A stretch of DNA of 64,000 nt from NCBI RefSeq assembly GCF_036373705.1, contig NC_089850.1, positions 27,100,733-27,164,732 on the forward strand. The letters are read 5' to 3'. The DNA comes from Amia ocellicauda. Taxonomy: Eukaryota > Chordata > Actinopteri > Amiiformes > Amiidae. Each line of letters opens with the position of its first letter. Within the stretch, counting starts at the first letter, position 1. The translations under genes were made by a program, and so were the position numbers. The notes beneath the pieces were generated by a model. It did not search any database, was not told the origin of the DNA, and saw nothing but the letters and a program-made list of their open reading frames with translations. This document shows positions 23,430-50,973 of this stretch, piece after piece.

Positions 23430-26293
23430 CAATGTTTACTTATTAATACTATTTTGGTTGTTTACTGTGAAGAAGACAATTTAATGAAATTACTAGGATT
23501 CCAAGTTATTCACAACAGCTGCACAAATATAGACATTCTGACCACTCCGACTATTGACCACAACTGTCCTGTTCTCCCTCCCTGTTAAGTGAGCAGCTCT
23601 ATCGGCCAGATTCCCTTACTTAATCTCTCACGACAGGTGGCAGGCTGACCAATCAAAACGGCTAAAGTCATGACCTTCTCTCTCCCCAGGGTTGTATCTT
23701 TGTGAGGGCTGTCAGAATAATGGTGCATTCTGCAACTCAAAGAAGTTGGTGGAGGGCGGGAAGTGGTTTTATCTGAAGGACTTCTGTGATTTCTCCCACT
23801 TCATTCTGGAATGAGACAGGGGTGAGGAGGGGTGTGGTATCACATGATACAATTATTTTCTGGTTCATATTTGGTGTAATGGTCATTTTAATATATAGAG
23901 GCTTAGTTTAGTATTAGATCTAACATTTTTATGTTTTTTTTAACATTTCAAATATTCAATGTTCTTTTGAAATATATTTTCGAAAATAAAAACACTCAGA
24001 CAGGCTATCAATTAGCTAAACTGAGGAAATCAATTACAATCCCATCGAGTCAGTGTGAAGAAGTCCTCTAAACACAACCATACAGCTGTTTCTAACGGAT
24101 GCTTCGCCAGTGTCAGATTGTAAAGGACTGCAGTGTCTATAGCCTTCATACACAGCAGGAAGAAATCATTCTAATCAACACCATCGTTTTCACTTTTTTA
24201 AATACACAAATTTCAGTAAGGTGCATCTGTAGAAATCTCCAGATAGATATGTGCTTCAGAACTGATATTGGGGGTACAAATAGCATTAAATGTACATTTT
24301 TATTAGGACTTTTAATTCAAAGAAGAAAACCAGATTAGCTCCTTTTGAAAAAGATAAAGTAAGAAAGTCTGATTTTGTAAAACAATGGAAGCAATATAAT
24401 AAGTTGTGCTACTAAGGATACATTAAGGATTTGACTAAAAAGATTTGTCCATAAATCTGAGTTGTCCATAAATGTTCTTAAGTCATCAATGTCCCACATT
24501 AAAATATACTTTCAATTGCCAAGTATGTAAATATTTTACTGCATAACCTGTACAATAGAGAGCTATTGCAGAGGTGAAGAAAATTCAATCTGACTTCAAT
24601 TCAATCTCGATTAAAAACAGTAGAGACATCTAAGTAAATACATTAATTCAGAATAAAAAAGATTTTTTTGTTTTGTTTTACAGACTTATTTATCCTAGCA
24701 GTATCTTTTGTAAGGGAGGGTACATTTAAAAAAAACTAACTTGCAAACAGAAGGTGGCAGCACTGAGTGAAATTGCTTTCACTGAAAATAGATAATTGAA
24801 TAGGTTAAGATGAAACAGACTTTCTACATTTCCTGGAGTAAATTCTAGTTTATTCTATGAGTGCATTAACTATGTAGGTAACGTTTCCTTCATACTGATT
24901 TGATGCTGCATTTTTGTTCAGTTTACACAGCAAAAGCCTCTTAAGGTTAATCAATCTTCACCCCTTGCTTATTCAATTGATATTTGAAGTCACTTGATAA
25001 TACTTACATAACAGGAAATCAGAAATCAAATCAAATTAAAAATAGTTCTACATACCGATAAAGCAGTACCGAGCAAACAGTAATAAACTCACAATTAAAC
25101 ACCTCCAAATGTAGCTTGGATGTCCTTTTCTTTACTAAATTATGTATTTGACACAATGCAAAACCAAACTAACAGGCAGCATTCCTCCTTGAAACCCACA
25201 GGGAGGAGGATTAAGAGAAATACTGGCCCAATTAATCTTTTAAAACCTCTTCTCCCAGTCTGTTCATGCTTGCCCCCAGGGAAAGTAAAACACAATGTAA
25301 ATTCATTCACAACCAGAGAGGACAACCGGGGAGTGCTGTATTGTGACTCTCACCTTGTCCTGTGTTGGTCACTCCTGGCAGGATGTGCAGGCTTGGGGGG
25401 GAGGTGTGGGCGAGCCATCATGCATCATACAGAGACATCATGCTTTTGAGACTCTGTGGGCAAACATTTTCAGAGTTATGCGTCATGCACAGTTCATGCG
25501 CACTTCAACTGTACCCAGAAAAACAACAACAACAAAAAAAAAGGAAAATGAAGCACGAAGACTTTAACGTGAGCTGACTTCAGTACAGCTGATCCCCTGA
25601 AAGGCAAACCAGGATGGATGCTCTGAAACAAGAGGAGACAGCCAAGACAGTTTCATCATGTTATATCAAAAGCACAGGAAAGCAAGAATATGAAACCGGT
25701 TCAGAGCTGTGCAGTGCAGCAGATTTGATTTCATAGGACAAAGAAAATGCAGGGTGGTTATACTCTGGGAATCACCTCAGATTAATTTCTCTGAAACAAC
25801 ACATAAAATTTACATTAAATTCCCTGGTGCATGGGAATAGCGGTGTGGGTTTGGATGTATAAATGGCACTACATTACTATACCTGTTCAGTTAGAGCACT
25901 GTTCTGATGGAAAACTGAATCAATATACATTATGACACATTAGCACGTCGCTGGGAATGGGTGCTATGGCATGTTCAGACCGCACCTTTGAGCCCAGGCA
26001 GAGATGTCATTCATTTGGGACACATCCTGGTCCTTCACTCCAGGGGAACACAATATTGTTACCTCACTGGCAGGAATGTTTTATGAGAGGTACTCAGGTT
26101 CTAGTGCACACCAATGAGTATACTGCCACCTAGTGGTTAATTGTTTTCACATAGCCATTTCATGCCCGTTGCTCACATCTCTGGACTATGCACGATGCAC
26201 ACTTGACATGCTGTTTCCACAGTAAGAAAATTTGGTGTTCTCAATCAAATATAGCATTGTATACTCTTCCTCCCTAGTAAAAGGTATCTGATA
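23430..26293. other. Intergenic stretch, no gene recognised
   Basis: Mostly AT-rich sequence; the frames present are short and unrelated to known families. The Tc1 element begins at 26296. Confidence 0.4.
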
Positions 26294-26491
26294 TACAGTG
26301 AGGGAAAAAAGTATTTGATCCCCTGCTGATTTTGAACGTTTGCCCACTGATCAGTCTATAATTTTAATGGTAGGTGTATTTTAACAGTGAGAGTCAGAAT
26401 AACAACAAAAAAATCCAGAAAAATGCATTTCAAAAAAGTTATAAATTGATTTGCATGTTTAAGAGGGAAATAAGTATTTGACCCCTTCGAC

Positions 26492-27505
26492 TTAGTACTT
26501 GGTGGCAAAACCCTTGTTGGCAATCACAGAGGTCAGACGTTTCTTGTAGTTGGCCACCAGGTTTGCACATATCTCAGGAGGGATTTTGTCCCACTCCTCT
26601 TTGCAGATCCTCTCCAAGTCATTAAGGTTTCGAGGCTGACGTTTGGCAACTCGAACCTTCAGCTCCCTCCACAGATTTTCTATGGGATTAAGGTCTGGAG
26701 ACTGGCTAGGCCACTCCAGGACCTTAATGTGCTTCTTCTTGAGCCACTCCTTTGTTGCCTTGGCTGTGTGTTTTGGGTCATTGTCATGCTGGAATACCCA
26801 TCCACGACCCATTTTCAATGCCCTGGCTGAGGGAAGGAGGTTCTCACCCAAGATTTGACGGTACATGGCCCCGTCCATCGTCCCTTTGATGCGGTGCAGT
26901 TGTCCTGTCCCCTTAGCAGAAAAACACCCCCAAAGCATAATGTTTCCACCTCCATGTTTGACGGTGGGGATGGTGTTCTTGGGGTCATTCCTCCTCCTCC
27001 AAACACGGTGTGTTGAGTTGATGCCAAAGAGCTCGATTTTGGTCTCATCTGACCACAACACTTTCACCCAGTTCTCCTTTGAATCATTCAGATGTTCATT
27101 GGCAAACTTCAGACGGGCCTGTACATGTGCTTTCTTGAGCAGGGGGACCTTGCGGGCGCTGCAGGATTTCAGTCCTTCACGGCGTAGTGTGTTACCAATT
27201 GTTTTCTTGGTGGCTATGGTCCCAGCTGCCTTGAGATCATTAACAAGATCCTCCCGTGTAGTTCTGGGCTGATTCCTCACCGTTCTCATGATCATTGAAA
27301 CTCCACGAGGTGAGATCTTGCATGGAGCCCCAGACCGAGGGAGACTGACAGTTATTTTGTGTTTCTTCCATTTGCGAATAATCGCACCAACTGTTGTTAC
27401 CTTCTCACCAAGCTGCTTGGCGATGGTCTTGTAGCCCATTCCAGCCTTGTGTAGGTCTACAATCTTGTCCCTGACATCCTTGGACAGCTCTTTGGTCTTG
27501 GCCAT
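26492..27505 (-). CDS. Tc1 transposase (DD34E), intact
   Basis: 337 residues from [20 protein letters not shown]; the frame is open for 28 codons upstream, but this methionine matches the start of related fish transposases. It has a paired-like DNA-binding N-terminus (about residues 1-115, with an SLPRSGAP linker) and a DDE domain with D153 in LWSDETK, D241 in [10 protein letters not shown] and E276 in [11 protein letters not shown]. The D-to-E spacing is 34, the classic Tc1 pattern, and [15 protein letters not shown] is the glycine-rich box. No stop or frameshift is seen, so activity is possible. It is clearly a different family from the four DD36E copies. Confidence 0.94.
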   Translation of the reverse strand: MAKTKELSKDVRDKIVDLHKAGMGYKTIAKQLGEKVTTVGAIIRKWKKHKITVSLPRSGAPCKISPRGVSMIMRTVRNQPRTTREDLVNDLKAAGTIATKKTIGNTLRREGLKSCSARKVPLLKKAHVQARLKFANEHLNDSKENWVKVLWSDETKIELFGINSTHRVWRRRNDPKNTIPTVKHGGGNIMLWGCFSAKGTGQLHRIKGTMDGAMYRQILGENLLPSARALKMGRGWVFQHDNDPKHTAKATKEWLKKKHIKVLEWPSQSPDLNPIENLWRELKVRVAKRQPRNLNDLERICKEEWDKIPPEICANLVANYKKRLTSVIANKGFATKY

Positions 27506-27547
27506 GGTGGAGAGTTTGGAATCTGATTGATTGATTGCTTCTGTGGA

Positions 27548-27644
27548 CAGGTGTCTTTTATACAGGTAACGAGCTGAGATTAGGAGCACTCCCTTTAAGA
27601 GAGTGCTCCTAATCTCAGCTCGTTACCTGTATAAAAGACACCTG
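27548..27644. repeat. 44-bp perfect hairpin inside the Tc1 element
   Basis: The left arm 27548-27591 (starting CAGGTGTCTTTTATACAGGT) is the exact reverse complement of 27601-27644, with a 9-base loop. The right arm contains TATAAAAG in plus orientation and the left arm contains it in minus orientation, pointing at the transposase start 43 bases away. Confidence 0.92.
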
Positions 27645-27878
27645 GGAGCCAGAAATCTTGCTGATTGATAGGGGATCAAATACTTATTTCACTCATTAAC
27701 ATGCAAATCAATTTATAACTTTTTTGAAATGCGTTTTTCTGGATGTTGTTGTTGTTATTCTGTCTCTCACTGTTAAAATACACCTACCATTAAAATTATA
27801 GACTGATCATTTCTTTCTTTGTCAGTGGGCAAACGTACAAAATCAGCAGGGGATCAAAAGATTTTTTCCCTCACTGTA

Positions 27879-29840
27879 GCATGTCTTGGGGCCCAAAACA
27901 TAACCATCTTTTAAAACTGGCACTGCAACACTCCTTGAATGCTGGAAATTGTCACAAGGGATGTTCACCCATACTGTCATTTTGCATTTGTAAGTAGTCT
28001 GTGTGAAAAGGAAGTCAGACGATGAATAGACACACCAGGTTCCAAACCAGTCTCCTGATTAATCACTATCCTATCAATTAGGCTGTTGCTTTAAGAAATT
28101 CCACAAAAGCTACGTAAGCATAAATATCGAGCTCCCTGATGTGCAGAAGACTGAACATAAGATGCATCATTAACCCTTTTGGAATTGCATTGACAGCACA
28201 CAGCATTTACTTTCCATTGAACATATACCAACCATGACTGGAAAGATAAGCTCATTCTCCAAAGTGGCTGCACCACTGCAGACACTCTTATTAATAATGC
28301 AGGAGTGGAAACAGTGACAGCTGTCTTCATCTACCCTCTGTTTTACCCTCATTCTGCTGTACCCAGTGCCTAACACCTCAGGAGTGATACCGTTGAAGCA
28401 GAAGGAAAATCTTTCCCTTGGTGTGGATAAGTATCAGCCTATTCTTTTTTCTCAAGAGAAAAGCCTTCAAAGCAGAAGACAAATCTCTTAAACAGAAGTA
28501 TTGTATTCCAGCAGGTCCCATAATACTCCCAGGCAGTCCAGTTTATTGCAAATCAATTGATGTGATTAAGAATGTACATTTTAAAAATGTCTCAGATTCA
28601 TTGTATTCAGATCTCACTGCTCCTTTAGCCACTATTCAGGGGAATATTCCTGTCAAAAGGAAAGGGTTTTTACAGCTTATTGTTCATTTGCAATTCTGGT
28701 TCAAAATGTTTTTGCAGTTAGGTTTCATAATCCTGTCAGTGCTTTCTTTTCGTTCAGACAAATGTAATCATAGAGAGATAAACAGGCTTGTGTGACAGCT
28801 GTGATTACATGCTGATAAAAAGTCATGTCAAAGTTAGTGTCATTACTTCTTTCAAGGTGGGATGGCTAGACAACTGTAGAGTGTTTAGTGTTTTAGGTAA
28901 AGGTATTCATTTAACAATTCCAGTTTGGGACCTTAAGTTTTGTTGTGTTGATTTTTCTTCCATTCTTATTCAAACATGAACCCAAAATGATTTAAGACTA
29001 ACTAGCCATAACCATCATAATGAAGCCATGACTACCTCAACTATCGTGACTTACATACCAGCACATTGTAGATAGACGGAAACATAAATATAGAGATGTG
29101 TAGATAGCATGTATATTTTAACGCTGGAGAAGGTGAATTGCTCGACCCATGGAATCAAACACACCCTACCACTTCACCCAGAGGTCCAGACCTGCTGGAA
29201 AAACCGAAATATGGCTCTCCTTGGACCCACATCACAGTCTACACAGGTAAAATGTATATCATTTAACCTGAGCCATCATCTTCCGGATTCGAGTATTCTG
29301 GATAGGACGTCAATGCTTCACAGAAACTATTTGTGAAATGTCCTTGATATTAAGGAAATGCATCCAATACTTATTTTTAAACAAATACAAGGGCTCCTTG
29401 AGTTTTACATTGACCAATGAAATGAGAAAACACTTAAATCTCTACTGTACTGCCCCAGAGCAAAATACATGCGCAAGAGTAGGAGAGGATATTGCACCAC
29501 AGGGAGAGCCACATCCCCATGCTTAAGTATACATCACCTGGTTAAATAATGTGAGTGATTCAGACAATATAATTAGACAACACAGAACAGGTTTGCTTGT
29601 TAAGATATGTGCTGATGTTGAGCACCTCAAATCCCAGTGCTTAATGACTGAATATAAATAGCTTTTTACCCCTCCTGTGTAAAAATACAACTCTTCTCAG
29701 GTGTGTTGCAAAGTGACTCCTGTCCAATGAATTTCCTTTATAGTGAAGCAAATGCACTGGGGAGACTTAAAGCAACTCCAGCCAACACAAAAAAGTTTAA
29801 AAGAACAAATAACTGTTTATATACATTCTTATTATTAGAC
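27879..29840. other. Intergenic stretch, no gene recognised
   Basis: No exon or repeat family recognised. The longest frame (28418-28795) has no familiar domain. Confidence 0.4.
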
Positions 29841-29852
29841 AATATTCCTAGG

Positions 29853-32280
29853 TTTATTTCTAATATTGCTGATAGAACATTTAGATCAGAACTTTCACAC
29901 ACACAGAAATTGTACATACATCCATTGTTGCCATAAAGGCTGTGATCTGTGCTACACATTTTCATCAATCATTTAGCACTTTTTAATACAAAAGATTCAA
30001 CCTGCAGTTTTTTAGGTCACACATCCCCAGACATTGGCAGTCAGATTTCCCACACAACCTTAGTGGCACAATGCTCAATGCTGATTAAAATATTACATCA
30101 TCACTGTACTTTAGACATGATTACACAATATGTAAGGCACACAAAACATTTCCACCATAAACATTAAAAAACAAAATTATATATATTTGTATATTCATCA
30201 CGTACAGTATACCTGCACTGTTAAAAAACAAAACATACTGGCTGTAGTCTACATGCTACATTTTACACAAACCACTACACAACATTGAAGATTCAGACAA
30301 TTGTGTGTTGCAGCAGTGTCTGGCTAGATTGCCTTGCATCAGTAAACTGTGTATTATATTTCACATGAACAAAACGTAATACATTGCATATTATACTCTC
30401 TATAATAAATATATACTGTATGTTATATTTTACTTTCCCTATTTTGTTAGCTACATTTGTTAATGTATAAAATAAGAGGGCATATACATCAGAATATTTG
30501 TTAAAACGTACACAGTGTGGTTAAATCAGTGTCTGGTCTTTGGTTTGGTCTCACAGGCCTCACATAAACCTAAAAAACTGTTACTGCTCCAGCGTACTCT
30601 TCAAACATAAAGGAGAAATTAAGATTTTTATGACACAGTCAGTGACAAGACAATATATAGGAGCTAACTTTGTCAAAATTAATCAAAGTATAAAAACATC
30701 TTGGACATTTAAAGATGTTAAAATCCAATATGCTGCAGACTCTTATCGCTGGTAGTTAAACATAATTTAATAAATCGCTGCTAGCATGGAAAAAGAAAGG
30801 CCAGTCACCCCCCCACCCCGACAATGCTTAGTCTCTCATGTCTTGTTATATCCCATCATGCCTTTCTTTGTTGTTTACTATGGAGCCTTGCTGCAGTGGG
30901 ACTGTTCTGCACTCTGGTACTAATTGCATGGTCAAAGTGAGACAGTTTCTGCCTCTGTTTCCTCCTAAACTTCATGAACAATGTCCAGTTTTTATCACAA
31001 TGCTGGAACTAGAACCACATTTCCTTTTTTTTGTTCAAAGGAAATACTTTAGTCTATCAATGGAAACCAAACAACACATTAAACTATGTGTCTTTTTAGG
31101 GGCTCGGTTACGTGTACTGCTGGATGTTAGAACTGTAAACAATGTCTACAGGACATCTTCAAGACCTGGATCAGAAATGGAGTAAAATCCTACTAGGTTG
31201 GAAGGAAATTAGTATTTCTTCTGTTTAGAGAGAGTCAGCAGACCCACTTAGCAACCAATCTGTATAAACTGTGAAAGTAGTGTTGATCTTAGCTTCAGCA
31301 TGCTCTTATCATATACGATATACAAGAAAAGCTCAGTGCCCCTTAAATGTGTAAACGTCACCAGATGATTCATTCATCCGTGAAAATCTAATAGGAGAAT
31401 AAAACAATGGGATGGGAACACAGTGAGATTAATTAGATGAATCTGGTGTCTGCTTGTTGATATACTTCAGTTTATGTACTGTCAGTTTGTTTTTTAATCT
31501 ATTGTGAATTACTCTTGATTTTCCTTTTCCATTATAAAAAAAAAAGATAACTTATTTTTACAAAAACATACTGTTCAAGGGAGTTAGAAGCAACTCACAA
31601 TATGCATATAGAAAATTATTGTAGTCAGTAATAGCATGCTTATAATATGATACAACTTTTGGCAACCGTAAAGACTTGTAATTTTAATGAAGGGATGAAA
31701 GCATTTTGACCTACATAATGCTATTCACATGCCAGTGGAGACCAAAACCCATATTTCACCCAAAACAACCAAACAAGGTATCAAATATGCATAGAAGTGA
31801 ATTTTCATTGCCCATTTAGTATTTTCCCTGCGTATATAAATTGTGACAGTTTCACTTTGCAGTACAAAAGATTGTGAAGTTGGTCAGTTTGCAAAAGCAG
31901 AATGGGCTCACCTCTAGTCATAGTTGCCTTCAGCTGACGAACCCCTGGATTTTCTGTATCGCCTTAATTTAAAACCCTAAATAATGAAAATCCCCATCAC
32001 AATATAAATTTTCCACACAAAACCAGATCCCCAATAAGGCATGATTCAAAAGCATTAGCATTCAAAGTATCAGCAAAAAGAGAGGCCCTATTTTATATGA
32101 ATAAGTTCACAGACATCTAAAGACCAACATTCATGGCAAAGCTCTGGCTCACTGGGGCTCCTGGCAGGCAAAATGATGCAGCGACATTTGGCAAAGCAGC
32201 AGTGGCATGTTGAAAGATCAGGTGGAGGAAGTGTTATAATGCAGGACATGAAAAGGTCTCCAATTCCAGGATTTAAACAC
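29853..32280 (-). other. Probable SH3BGRL2 3' UTR
   Basis: Downstream of the SH3BGRL2 stop codon the first canonical minus-strand AATAAA I see is at 29853-29858. This would give a 3' UTR of about 2.4 kb. SH3BGRL2 mRNAs have long 3' UTRs in mammals, so this is plausible, but the end is inferred. Confidence 0.35.
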
Positions 32281-46966
<14,686 letters not shown>

Positions 46967-47320
46967 CCTATAATCCTGGCGCAGCGCCCCGCTTCAAACT
47001 GTTTCTCTGATCTATCTCACCGGCAAGGTGTTGTTTTCCCTTCTTGTAAGCGCTTGTTAGAATAAAGTAAACGTGCTGGGAGCAGTATTTAAATACCATT
47101 ATAATAATCAGTTCATTTCGTCTGTGGTCTTCACTCCCCCAGCAGGTAATAATGGGTCTAACAGTTTTCGAGCACCTCACAGACCTATATTGACATAGAA
47201 CAAGTGTGATCCCTGAGATGCATTGTAGGGGATGTAGTGTTTCTTTATCTCACGTATCGCTCTTAAAGTGTTGGAGACCCTTTGTAGAACTACAACTCCC
47301 AGAATGCACCGGCAGAATCG
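46967..47320 (-). promoter_or_regulatory. SH3BGRL2 5' region with two ZNF143-like motifs
   Basis: Plus-strand ACTACAACTCCCAGAATGCA (starting 47289) closely matches the ZNF143/Staf consensus (ACTACAnnTCCCAnnATGC). A second, minus-strand version, ACTACATCCCCTACAATGCA, runs from 47238 down to 47219. Such sites are typical of TATA-less vertebrate promoters. The SH3BGRL2 ATG is at 46966, so transcription probably starts between 47000 and 47250. Confidence 0.6.
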
Positions 47321-47502
47321 CTGGTAATGTACTCGAGTGATCGGTAGAGCTGGCGTGGATACAGCAGGTGGATTTTATTACAGGGATGATTGTAAAACCA
47401 GGACGTCAGTGCGTTGCATGAGGGCGGGCCGGTATATTATGATGATGATTATTATTATCCCCAACATTTTTATATTAAAATGAATCCTTACATTCAGACA
47501 CC

Positions 47503-47503
<1 letters not shown>

Positions 47504-47545
<42 letters not shown>

Positions 47546-47600
47546 AATAATAATAATAATGTTAGTTGTTATTATCATTATTATTGATAATAATAATATT
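47504..47600. repeat. (TTA)n followed by (TAA)n
   Basis: About 12 TTA units to 47541, then about 6 TAA units, with weaker ATT units on to 47600. The two halves are complementary and can fold on themselves. Located between the SH3BGRL2 and LCA5 promoters. Confidence 0.85.
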
Positions 47601-47726
47601 TTCTGTAGCTTGAGTGAAATACATGTTAATATATAGGTTGGGAGGTAGTGAAACAAGCATACTCATTAAAGTAGGAGTGTCCTGGGAGATTAGGTTAATG
47701 AATCTGGGAATGCAATATTCACTATA

Positions 47727-48411
47727 CACCGATCAGCCATAACATTATGACCACCTTCCTAATATTGTGTAGGTCCCCCTTTTGCCGACAAAACAGCCCT
47801 GGTCCGTCGAGGCATGGACTCCACTAGACCTCTGAAGGTGTGCTGTGGTATCTGGCACCAAGCCGTTAGCAGCAGATCCTTTAAGTCCTGTAAGTTGCAC
47901 CCTGACTGGTCTGCAGCTACGCAGCCCCATACGCAACAAACTGCGATGCACTGTGTGTTCTGACAGCTTTCAATCAGAACCAGCATTCACTTTTTCAGCA
48001 ATTTGAGCTACAGTAGCTCGTCTGTTGGATCGGACCACACGGGCCAGCCTTCGCTCCCCACGTGCATCAGTGAGCCTTGGCCGCCCATGACCCTGTCGCC
48101 GGTTCACCGCTTTTCCATCCTTGGACCACTTTTGATAGGTACTGACCACTGCAGACCGGGAACACCCCACAAGAGCTGCAGTTTTGGAGATGCTCTGACC
48201 CAGTCGTCTAGCCATCACAATTTGGCCCTTGTCAGCGTCGCTCAGATCCTTACGCTTGCCCATTTTTCCTGCTTCTAACACATCAACTTTGAGGACAAAA
48301 CATTCACTTGCTGCCTAATATATCCCACCCACTGACAGGTGCCATGATAACAAGATTATCAGTGTTATTCACTTCACCTGTCAGTGGTCATTATGTTATG
48401 GCTGATCGGTG
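47727..48411 (-). mobile_element. Internally deleted Tc1-like element
   Basis: 685 bp flanked by TA (47725-47726 and 48412-48413). The terminal repeats begin CACCGATCAGCCATAACATT and match over about 27 bp with one mismatch. It holds the first and last parts of a transposase gene with the catalytic centre missing, so it is non-autonomous. It is a third Tc1-type family, distinct from the DD36E and DD34E elements here. Confidence 0.9.
47760..48263 (-). pseudogene. Deleted Tc1-like transposase
   Basis: The N-terminal part starts [20 protein letters not shown] (ATG at 48263). It runs through the helix-turn-helix ([20 protein letters not shown]) and [18 protein letters not shown] until about 47970. 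It then jumps to C-terminal sequence ending SMPRRTRAVLSAKGGPTQY. The DDE domain is deleted, so no catalysis is possible. Confidence 0.85.
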
Positions 48412-48859
48412 TATGTCTTATATGTATCCTGGAAACATTGGGAACACAAAAAAATGTCTTGGCTTAAAAAGGTAGGGACCACTACAGCAGTCTATAGTGT
48501 AACTGAGGTATTATATATATATATTAGTGGAAGCTAGCAGAATGATTGTGTAGGCCTATATCTGTCATAAATAATGTTTCATTTGGACAAATTACCACAA
48601 GTTTACAAAGCCATAGCACAGACTTAGATATAAACCTGATAAAACGTGATTACACACTAAATGCTCTGATGTCAGAGTGTCTAGCCCAATTTTAAAGCTG
48701 CTACAGTGTTTTCAGTAGGAGATTTTTCCTTTCACCTCCTAAATATCCAGTTGAGTTTGTTGGTTTCCATGCACTGTATGCAAAGTGTTTTGATTTGTTG
48801 TTTTGAGCAAGAGTGAAAAACAAATACAAATGTCTACAGCAGAACAGCACTGCGAGCTC

Positions 48860-49068
48860 AATGACGTCATGGCGTTGCGGAAGAAGCGCCGCAGCGTCAG
48901 ATCCAGGCCGGGGTTGCCATGGCCCGCGTCGCGACGACAGGCCGGGTTCTGCGGCTGCGCACAGAGGAGCAGAGCCAGCACTGCCGCTGCGCCGCCGCTC
49001 CGGAGTCCGCCTCACAAACACCCGCCGCGGAGCGACCCTGGAGACACACCACCCAAACAAACCGCAAC
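48860..49068 (+). promoter_or_regulatory. LCA5 CpG-rich promoter and first non-coding exon
   Basis: A CpG-dense block starts with a perfect CRE palindrome TGACGTCA (48862-48869). GTTGCCATGGC (48913-48923) is a strong RFX/X-box half site, expected for a cilium gene. A donor, CCGCAAC followed by GTGAGC (49069-49074), fits the end of a 5' UTR exon at 49068, to be spliced to the coding exon that opens at 55557. The transcription start is not fixed. Confidence 0.6.
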
Positions 49069-50889
49069 GTGAGCCCGCAGGAGCCATTTTCCTTGCTTAA
49101 GCGGATTCCCCCACCACAGGAGTAATGCATACGTGACAATAAACTAAGGTGGGTTGAGGCTTTAGGCTGCTAAGCGAATATGTAATAAAGTAAACTGGAA
49201 TAATTGAACGGGTTACAGTTATTTGTTTGTATGTAAGTTACTGTTTTGTGTCTTGAATCGCTACAGAAACTTCCCTCTCGTCTTACATTTACATAGCCGC
49301 AGCAGGCTGGTTTGTACGTGTTTCTTGCTGCTCCTGTAGATCACCCCTGTGCTTGAATGCAGCGACAGTACCCGCCACGCAGTAAGCGCATCTCCGTGGC
49401 TGTGTGCTCTGTGCACTGTGGTGTCGGCGGCGCCCAGCGACGTGTCCCTGACATTAGGCTCGTTCTTCGTGTTTGATTGTAATACTCTGCAATACAACAT
49501 TTTAAGTCAATCCCTTGGTAAAGAGGATGTTTTTTTCCAATTTACCAGTGTTGCTTTTCAACGCAGGCCTAAAGGAAAACGTATGCCTGGCTGGTGCCTA
49601 AACAGGGTTTATAATTTATAACGGAAGTCTTTAGTGCATCCAAATGGAGATTGGATATCGGTTTGAAAGGAAATGTCGATAAAACAGCTCAGATTTTTTT
49701 TAACATGGCTTCATTACACCAGATTTTGGATTGTGAAATTTGGATTTATGAAAGAAAGGGAGACCAAATGATCAACACGATACATTGTTTAACAAAACAT
49801 GTTCTACCTTATCCTTGTGATACAGGTCTGCTATAGCTCAGCCCGTGTGTGATCTCACATTCATTTGGATGATCTCCATTTCGATTTTTTTTTCTTTTAT
49901 TAGATTTTAATTATTGCACATCAGTTATGATAAAGTTGCTAAATTAAGCAGTACAAATATTGTTTACAAAATATACCGTTTACATATATACATTTCTCAA
50001 CAGTCTATTCAGCAACCAGCTTGCTAATTGATTGACCAGGTGAAACTGGAGAATGAAATTTCGGGAGTAATTACATGTTTAACGATTTAATACATAAAAT
50101 AAATTGAATGACTTTCTCTCATAATGACTTATTTCTTTCTTTTGAATGCATCAATCAATTCATCCCACGTCTCTTGCTTTATCTTTGTTTTTGCTAAACT
50201 GATGTACACCTAATAGTAAAATAATAATAAAAAGAATAAAAATAATTTTATTTTAGAACTCAAATCATTGCAAACCATTGATTAAAAATGAGATGAAATG
50301 AGGGGTAATTAGAAGGAGCTACAGTTATTGTTTAAGAATAAATTGTTACCTGTGTTCAATTTAAAGGTAAAGGAGAGTATGAAGAAATAGGCAAATTGCT
50401 TCTATAGGCCCAAACTTTTAATTTATAGTCAAATGCCTGATGTAAAGAAGAACAATATTATGCCACAATAAATATTCATATCTAGAGAACTAATAGAGTG
50501 AATTTTAAAAGTAGGTGTTCCATTAATTTAAATGCATTGAATAATGTGCTTTATTGCTAAAATTAATTTGGCTTGTATGTCACCTGACAATGACAGGAAA
50601 GTAGCTAGTTTATAGCTCCCCCGGCTCCCTGCCCCTCTGGTCATATTCTGACCTTTGCTTATTTCTTCAGCAGTAGATTTAAAGTTATTTCTGGAACATA
50701 CTAATCACCAGAAAGATATGGAAAGAATTTCACTGTTTTTAATGGACAATGTATGGGATTTAAAGTAGAAATTGAAGGTTTTGATCTGATTGCTGTTTGT
50801 CAAATAATAAATACCTAATATACTTTGAGGAGAGGAGAATGGCTTAAATAATTTTAAGGTATTTTAATTGTCTTCATTTGCTCTACACT

Positions 50890-50890
50890 T

Positions 50891-50944
<54 letters not shown>
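50890..50944. repeat. (CA)n/(TA)n microsatellite
   Basis: ACACACAC followed by about 20 TA units, next to the hAT MITE. Confidence 0.9.
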
Positions 50945-50946
<2 letters not shown>

Positions 50947-50973
50947 CATTTGGCTCCCGAGCTTCGGCTACAG

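Larger units (their letters stand above)
26296..27876 (-). mobile_element. Complete Tc1 element (DD34E)
   Basis: 1,581 bp flanked by TA (26294-26295 and 27877-27878). The terminal inverted repeats are long, about 200 bp, beginning CAGTGAGGGAAAAAAGTATT. A related direct-repeat motif recurs inside each (AATAAGTATTTGACCCC and its mirror), the IR/DR arrangement of active fish Tc1 elements. It encodes an unbroken transposase, and a 44-bp hairpin lies upstream of the gene. A second copy of one end lies at 8818-9004. Confidence 0.94.

Noticed and set aside
28418-28795. 125-codon plus-strand frame
   Set aside because: No recognisable family; length is within chance for this amount of sequence.
47500-47600. 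Array-like trinucleotide repeats resembling a structured array
   Set aside because: Simple TTA/TAA microsatellite; no spacer structure, so not CRISPR-like.
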